This document shows, piece after piece, positions 4,860 through 8,432 of a DNA stretch of 8,432 nucleotides (positions within the stretch are counted from its first letter, which is position 1; each line of letters starts with the position of its first letter). The stretch comes from Nitrosopumilus sp. UBA526. GTDB lineage: Archaea > Thermoproteota > Nitrososphaeria > Nitrososphaerales > Nitrosopumilaceae. Position numbers and translations under genes: made by a program. The stretch lies in NCBI GenBank assembly GCA_002506665.1, contig DAXZ01000070.1, positions 14,358 to 22,789 of the forward strand. The letters run 5' to 3'. The notes beneath the pieces are model-generated. The model did no database searches and was not told the DNA's origin. It saw only the letters and a program-made list of their open reading frames with translations.

Positions 4860-6326
4860 CTAGGCTTTGCCAATAATTTCATTGACTTGTTGCATCATAG
4901 TATCAATTGATGAGGTAATTTTGTTCTCTCTTTTGGATACATTTGCCCTATACTGATTGATCTTTTGGGTTCTATCAGAGATCATTCTCTTTTGCTCAGA
5001 GTATCCTGATGAGCCAAAAGATATCCTGTCCCTAAGAGATGAGGCAACCGTAGTATCAGATATTATCTCAGACACCACGGCAGGATTAACCTTGGTGCCT
5101 GCAACAGATCTCTTGACTTCAGATGGACCAAGTTTTGAGATTGGTTTTTTTGAGCTGTGTGCAAGCCCGACAAGAATACCTGAAATCTTGTGTGTTACCC
5201 GAAACGGAATTCCTCGCATGACTAGTTTCTCAGCAATATCTAATGCGATAAGATTGCTTGATTCAGTCGTTTTTCTCATCTGTTTTTCATTTACTTTCAG
5301 AGTCAAGAGGATGGAACGCAGGATTATTAGTGCACTGATGGATGTCTTTGATGCAGACCAGATAGATGACTTTGTCTGCTGCAAGTCACGTCCATAACCT
5401 GTTGCCAGACCTTTGATGGTTGCAAGAACCGCAGTCAGGTCTCCGATTATCTCGGCCGTTTTGCCTCGTGTCAATTCCAAGATATCAGGATTCTTTTTCT
5501 GTGGCATTACACTTGAAGGAGATGTAAACTCGTCTGATAGTTCAATAAAGGAGAATTCTGATGTGGACCAGATTACAAAGTCCTCAGATATTTTGCTCAG
5601 ATTAGTCATCATAATAGATAACATTGCGATATATTCAGCAACAAAGTCACGTGTACTTGTAGCATCAACAGAGTTCTCAACAAGACCATCAAAGCCCAAC
5701 ATCTCAGCAGTACTATGCCTGTCTATTGGAATACTTGTTCCACCTACAGGTCCTGCACCTAGCGGACTTTGGTTGATTCGCACAAATGTATCAGAGAGTC
5801 GCTCAAAGTCCCGAGTCAAGGCATCGGCGTGCGCCAAGAGATAGTGTGAGAAGAGACCTGCCTGTGCCTGCTGAAGATGGGTATACAATGGCATTATGGT
5901 CTTTTGATGGTTTTTGGCAACAGATACCAGAGATTCTATGGTATCCAAGAGACAGTTGCATGTTATAATTATGTCATCTCTTATCTTCATTCTAATATCC
6001 AAGGCAACCTGGTCATTGCGGGAACGCGCAGTATGCATCTTGCCACCACTTGCCATGCCTGCCTTTTTTATCACCATCCCCTCAATGAGTTCATGGATGT
6101 CTTCGGCGCCAAGTGACGTATCAAATTTTTCGTCCTTTAGTTCCTCAAGTGAGCGCAGGATTTTTTTTGCATCGTTTTTTGTAATTATATTATTTTGAAA
6201 TAACATCAGAGTATGGGCCTGACTGCCTAAAATATCATAGAATACTATCTGTGAATCATCATCAATTGATGAGACATAGTCCAAGGTAACATCACTCAAA
6301 TTGGTGCCAAGGCGAGAACGATACAT
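4860..6326 (-). CDS. argH: Argininosuccinate lyase
   Basis: This 488-residue protein of the fumarase/aspartase superfamily catalyses the last step of arginine synthesis, splitting argininosuccinate into arginine and fumarate in the cytosol as a homotetramer. Family marks are HTARSRNDQV (98-107), the probable acid/base residue H150 in YTHLQQAQ, TSTRDF (223-228), the mobile signature loop SPSSVMPQKKNPD (269-281) with the catalytic serine pair S271/S272, and GRDLQQTK (312-319). The usual Gly before the serines (GSSxMPxKKN) is Pro270 here. Length is slightly above the common 460 or so. The ATG at 6326 is fixed by a TATA box 25 bases upstream that is shared with the divergent MIP18 gene, giving a leaderless mRNA. 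It converges with the HNH gene across a 50-base gap that shows only a weak hairpin (GTATC/GATAC, 4818-4830). No other arg gene is visible nearby. Confidence 0.96.
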   Translation of the reverse strand: MYRSRLGTNLSDVTLDYVSSIDDDSQIVFYDILGSQAHTLMLFQNNIITKNDAKKILRSLEELKDEKFDTSLGAEDIHELIEGMVIKKAGMASGGKMHTARSRNDQVALDIRMKIRDDIIITCNCLLDTIESLVSVAKNHQKTIMPLYTHLQQAQAGLFSHYLLAHADALTRDFERLSDTFVRINQSPLGAGPVGGTSIPIDRHSTAEMLGFDGLVENSVDATSTRDFVAEYIAMLSIMMTNLSKISEDFVIWSTSEFSFIELSDEFTSPSSVMPQKKNPDILELTRGKTAEIIGDLTAVLATIKGLATGYGRDLQQTKSSIWSASKTSISALIILRSILLTLKVNEKQMRKTTESSNLIALDIAEKLVMRGIPFRVTHKISGILVGLAHSSKKPISKLGPSEVKRSVAGTKVNPAVVSEIISDTTVASSLRDRISFGSSGYSEQKRMISDRTQKINQYRANVSKRENKITSSIDTMMQQVNEIIGKA

Positions 6327-6347
6327 TACCTAATATTCTAGAATGGT

Positions 6348-6355
6348 TATATATA
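6348..6355. promoter_or_regulatory. Shared palindromic TATA box, divergent argH/MIP18 promoter
   Basis: TATATATA is a perfect palindrome centred at 6351.5. The argH ATG begins at 6326 on the - strand and the MIP18 ATG begins at 6376 on the + strand, so the centre lies 25.5 and 24.5 bases from the two start codons. Both distances fit the archaeal TATA-to-start spacing of leaderless genes. No second TATA box is needed in the 49-base gap. Confidence 0.65.
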
Positions 6356-6375
6356 GCATCTACATTTTTGCTGAC

Positions 6376-6702
6376 ATGGGCCAAGATATCAAGCAGATGC
6401 GAGTAAAGATATTTGACGAGTTATCAAAGATTGTGGATCCAGAAATAAACACATCAATTGTAGAACTAGAGTTGATTGACGAGGTCGATATCAACGACAG
6501 CAATGTCAAAGTTGACTTGCACCTGACTAGTCCTTTCTGCCCGGCAGTATTTGGATTTAAAATATGTCAAGACGTTCATGATAACATTCTCAAAGTAGAC
6601 GGTGTAAATGACGTCAAAGTAAATGTCTCAAACCACTTTATGGCAGAGCAGATAAACAACCAGGTAAATAACAGCCCAAATCCAAAAAAACCTAGTCCTT
6701 AA
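6376..6702 (+). CDS. MIP18/DUF59 family Fe-S cluster assembly protein
   Basis: This 108-residue protein belongs to the MIP18 (DUF59, SufT/PaaD-like) family, whose members help deliver or assemble iron-sulfur clusters on target proteins. Visible marks are the helix followed by IVDPEINTSIVELELID (DPEI at 21-24), the strand VKVDLHLTSPFCP (45-56) with conserved C55, and HFMAEQIN near the end; the last dozen residues are a polar N/P/K tail. An in-frame ATG at 6343 would add eleven residues but lies upstream of the TATA box, so it should not be transcribed; the ATG at 6376 fits leaderless transcription. The gene diverges from argH and overlaps the 3' end of sdhB by 11 bases. SdhB needs three Fe-S clusters and so is a conceivable client, but the convergent arrangement is not an operon. 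Confidence 0.88.
   Translation: MGQDIKQMRVKIFDELSKIVDPEINTSIVELELIDEVDINDSNVKVDLHLTSPFCPAVFGFKICQDVHDNILKVDGVNDVKVNVSNHFMAEQINNQVNNSPNPKKPSP
6684..6690 (-). terminator. T7 tract ending the sdh operon, inside the MIP18 coding sequence
   Basis: On the - strand the sdhB stop (TAG, 6694-6692) is followed by one G and then seven T. On the + strand the same bases are the A7 run encoding two Lys codons near the end of the MIP18 protein. A T7 run right after a stop is a good archaeal terminator candidate. Confidence 0.45.
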
Positions 6703-7459
6703 AGCCCAGCAGATATCCCCGAAGCAGTTGAATTCCCATTGCAGGGTCGACGCCCTTTGGACACACCTGGCTACAAGAACCAGCAAAATGACATCTCCAG
6801 ATGCCGTGAGAGTCATCGATTATCTTTAGTCTGGAATCCTTTCCTTTGTCTCTGCTGTCTGCAACATAACGATAGGCTTGAGCTAGTGCCTGCGGTCCGA
6901 CAAAGGATGAATCAGTTGCCATGGTGGGGCATGCAGAGTTGCACAGGCCGCACTTTATACAGTTTGCAAATTGTATGTACTGCTCTACTTCTTTAGGGGA
7001 TTGTAAGAATTCCCGCTCATCGGACTCGAGTTCTGTATCTTCTCGAATAATGTATGGTTTGATCTTTTGGTGTGTCTCAAAGAGTCTCTCAAACTTTACA
7101 GCCAAGTCTCGGATTATTGGAAAGTTGTTCATAGGCTCGACTGTGACAACATCAGAGTCAAGTTCACTGATTTTTGTAAAGCATGCCAGCCTAGGCCTTC
7201 CGTTGATCATCATCCCACACGAGCCGCATGTGGCCTGTCTGCAAGAGTAACGAACAGCTACTGAATGGTCAAGGTGTTTTTTTACCTCAAGTATTGCCTC
7301 AAGTACAGTAGTCCAGTTCTCATAGGGAACAGCAAAGTCCATGAATTTACGGGACTCGTCATGGCCGGGGTTGAATCTAGATATTCGAAGGGTAATGGAC
7401 TTTGAGGGGGACAGTGGAGTTGATGCCTGTTCATTTGCAATGCCCACTAGTTGTGCCAT
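6692..7459 (-). CDS. sdhB: Succinate dehydrogenase iron-sulfur subunit
   Basis: This 255-residue subunit carries electrons from the SdhA flavin to quinone at the membrane. The N-terminal ferredoxin-like domain holds the [2Fe-2S] ligands C73, C78, C81 and C93. The C-terminal domain has C167-x2-C170-x2-C173-x3-C177-P, then C223-x5-C229-x3-C233-P. By the E. coli pattern, C167, C170, C173 and C233 bind [4Fe-4S], and C177, C223 and C229 bind [3Fe-4S]. FVGPQALAQAYRYVADSRD is strongly conserved. The E. coli quinone-site residues W163/W164 are replaced by A181/T182, while His207 is kept as H224, suggesting a different quinone pocket, perhaps for menaquinone. It is the last gene of the operon, starting three bases after the sdhD stop; the stop TAG is followed by an in-frame TAA directly before this ATG. 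Confidence 0.96.
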   Translation of the reverse strand: MAQLVGIANEQASTPLSPSKSITLRISRFNPGHDESRKFMDFAVPYENWTTVLEAILEVKKHLDHSVAVRYSCRQATCGSCGMMINGRPRLACFTKISELDSDVVTVEPMNNFPIIRDLAVKFERLFETHQKIKPYIIREDTELESDEREFLQSPKEVEQYIQFANCIKCGLCNSACPTMATDSSFVGPQALAQAYRYVADSRDKGKDSRLKIIDDSHGIWRCHFAGSCSQVCPKGVDPAMGIQLLRGYLLGFKD

Positions 7460-7462
7460 TTA

Positions 7463-7807
7463 CTATATCATCCCCATGTTAGTCATAATAATTGTTCTAG
7501 AGCCGTATGCTATTAACCCAATCATTGCTGCAAAACAGCCATAAGAGACTGCTTTCTCATATGTTCTTCCCTGTCTTATCTCAAGCAAGATAACCCGCAG
7601 TCCGTTAAATCCGTGTATAGACAACAAGACTAGAATCAACTCCAGCATTATTGCATATGGAACAAACCTGTAATTGGCAATTACACTCTCATATTCCAAG
7701 GACTCTGCAAATCCCTGCGTAAGACGCATCAGAATATGGACTGCCACAAGGGCGACAGCTGCTAGAGCCGTGCCATAGTGTATCTTCATTATTGTGCTTT
7801 CTCTCAT
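7463..7807 (-). CDS. sdhD: Succinate dehydrogenase membrane anchor subunit, second
   Basis: This 114-residue membrane protein has three likely transmembrane helices at about 11-29, 50-68 and 86-104, the usual count for an SdhC/SdhD anchor that holds SdhAB on the membrane and forms the quinone/heme site. The motif H65-G-F-N-G-L-R-V-I-L at the end of helix 2 matches one in the preceding anchor gene and offers a heme-ligand histidine. H10 and H24 lie in or near helix 1. The ATG at 7807 leaves one base after the TGA of the upstream gene; GTG 7816 or TTG 7819 would overlap that gene and are less likely. The C and D labels for the two anchors are assigned by order and could be swapped. Confidence 0.85.
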   Translation of the reverse strand: MRESTIMKIHYGTALAAVALVAVHILMRLTQGFAESLEYESVIANYRFVPYAIMLELILVLLSIHGFNGLRVILLEIRQGRTYEKAVSYGCFAAMIGLIAYGSRTIIMTNMGMI

Positions 7808-7808
7808 A

Positions 7809-8240
7809 TCACTCACCAAACATTACTGCCAAACCATACATCATTGCGACTGCCGCCAAAAGGATTGCAGAGTAGATTCCTATCTTGTGTCTGTAATTTT
7901 GTGATGCCGACTTGTACGGATAGTCAGGCCTTGCAGGCCTTCCAACACCTACCCCGCCATGTCCTAGCATCACCCTAATTCCATTTACAGTATGAAATAC
8001 ACACATTGCAATTACGATTGTCAGAAGTATGTGCCCCTCCATAGTCTGAGTCATCTCAAGTAACTCGTCCCAGCCGACTTTGCCTCTCAGGATATTGCTT
8101 GTCTCATAAATGTGAGCTACAAAATATGCCAACAGTCCCAGTCCGCTCAGGCGCATAAGCCAGTACGCAACACGCTCTATCCCATATCTGCCGGGATTTG
8201 CCATTCCCCTAATGCCTTCTTTGTTTTCATCTCGAGTCAT
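7809..8240 (-). CDS. sdhC: Succinate dehydrogenase membrane anchor subunit, cytochrome b-like
   Basis: This 143-residue protein has three likely membrane helices at about 25-46, 69-92 and 118-140. The segment ERVAYWLMRLSGLGLLAYFVAHIYE contains R30 and S32, matching the quinone-site Arg and Ser of SdhC, and H43. Helix 2 ends with H83-T-V-N-G-I-R-V-M-L, with H83 the likely heme b ligand. A glycine/proline-rich linker (93-108) joins helices 2 and 3. The ATG at 8240 abuts the sdhA stop codon with no gap (TAG-ATG), so translation is probably coupled; M13 is an alternative start that would remove a charged, non-conserved N-terminus. It is shorter than a fused SdhCD and typical of a four-subunit complex II. 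Confidence 0.9.
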   Translation of the reverse strand: MTRDENKEGIRGMANPGRYGIERVAYWLMRLSGLGLLAYFVAHIYETSNILRGKVGWDELLEMTQTMEGHILLTIVIAMCVFHTVNGIRVMLGHGGVGVGRPARPDYPYKSASQNYRHKIGIYSAILLAAVAMMYGLAVMFGE

Positions 8241-8432
8241 CTAGTATCTCCTCTCCACCGGCTTGTATTTGGTAATTGTGACAGGATGGGTCTTCATGAT
8301 TGGCTCTTTTGGATCATAGTAAGCCAGAGTATGATGTAAAAAGTTAGTGTCATCACGCTTTGTATAATCAGTCCTTGCATGTGCCCCCCGTGACTCTTTT
8401 CTGTTGATTGCTCCAAGTAGTATAATCTCTGC
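8241..8432 (-). CDS. sdhA: Succinate dehydrogenase flavoprotein subunit, C-terminal end (partial)
   Basis: Only the last 63 residues lie in the window; the rest continues beyond base 8432. The segment SRGAHARTDYTKRDDTNF followed by LHHTLAYYD is the conserved C-terminal region of SdhA/FrdA flavoproteins, and the protein ends in ITKYKPVERRY, a typical SdhA end. SdhA oxidises succinate to fumarate with covalently bound FAD, but the FAD-binding and catalytic parts are not visible here. The stop TAG (8243-8241) directly precedes the sdhC ATG. The order sdhA-sdhC-sdhD-sdhB implies one operon whose promoter lies to the right of the window. Confidence 0.93.
   Translation of the reverse strand, partial: AEIILLGAINRKESRGAHARTDYTKRDDTNFLHHTLAYYDPKEPIMKTHPVTITKYKPVERRY

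Noticed and set aside
5413..5844. 143-residue + strand ORF inside argH
   Set aside because: It is fully antisense to well conserved argH sequence including the signature loop, and has no recognisable domain.
6343..6375. Eleven-residue N-terminal extension of the MIP18 protein
   Set aside because: The extension overlaps the shared TATA box and adds a hydrophobic stretch not expected in the family.

Overview
The window looks like the chromosome of an ammonia-oxidising thaumarchaeon (Nitrososphaerota), most likely a Nitrosopumilaceae member. The clues are a stand-alone parvulin of about 92 residues like those described from Cenarchaeum and Nitrosopumilus, an archaeal succinate dehydrogenase cluster, a tRNA-Arg gene without an encoded CCA, and AT-rich TATA boxes about 25 bases ahead of start codons, which imply leaderless mRNAs. 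The sequence is moderately AT-rich with short intergenic gaps. The lineage is an inference; no marker such as amoA is present.

Left part (1-2096): a possible C-terminal tail of an upstream gene, a parvulin prolyl isomerase, a small zinc-ribbon protein, and a Lys/Ala/Pro-rich 300-residue protein with three copies of a G-T-L-P-[KR]-G motif, all on the + strand. A PrxQ/Bcp-type peroxiredoxin on the - strand converges on the last of these.

Middle part (2097-4809): divergent from the peroxiredoxin is a translationally coupled pair, a 130-residue helical protein and a class-I methyltransferase-like protein, followed by tRNA-Arg(GCG). A 349-base stretch then holds a short ORF that may be interrupted at a run of nine A. 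Next comes a 310-residue protein joining a winged-helix-like region, an HNH nuclease domain and a HIT domain that has lost its catalytic histidine but seems to keep the structural zinc site.

Right part (4810-8432): argininosuccinate lyase (argH, -) and a MIP18/DUF59 Fe-S assembly protein (+) diverge from one palindromic TATATATA box that sits almost exactly 25 bases from both start codons. The MIP18 gene overlaps the end of sdhB by 11 bases, tail to tail. The succinate dehydrogenase operon runs on the - strand in the order sdhA-sdhC-sdhD-sdhB with gaps of 0, 1 and 3 bases; sdhA is cut by the window edge. The MIP18 protein may help mature Fe-S enzymes such as SdhB, and ArgH releases fumarate, the product of succinate dehydrogenase, but neither link is shown by the sequence.

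No CRISPR array, insertion sequence or rRNA was seen. The most unusual items are the HNH plus degenerate HIT fusion, the shared bidirectional TATA box, the coupled helical-protein/methyltransferase pair, and the possible frameshift at the A9 run.
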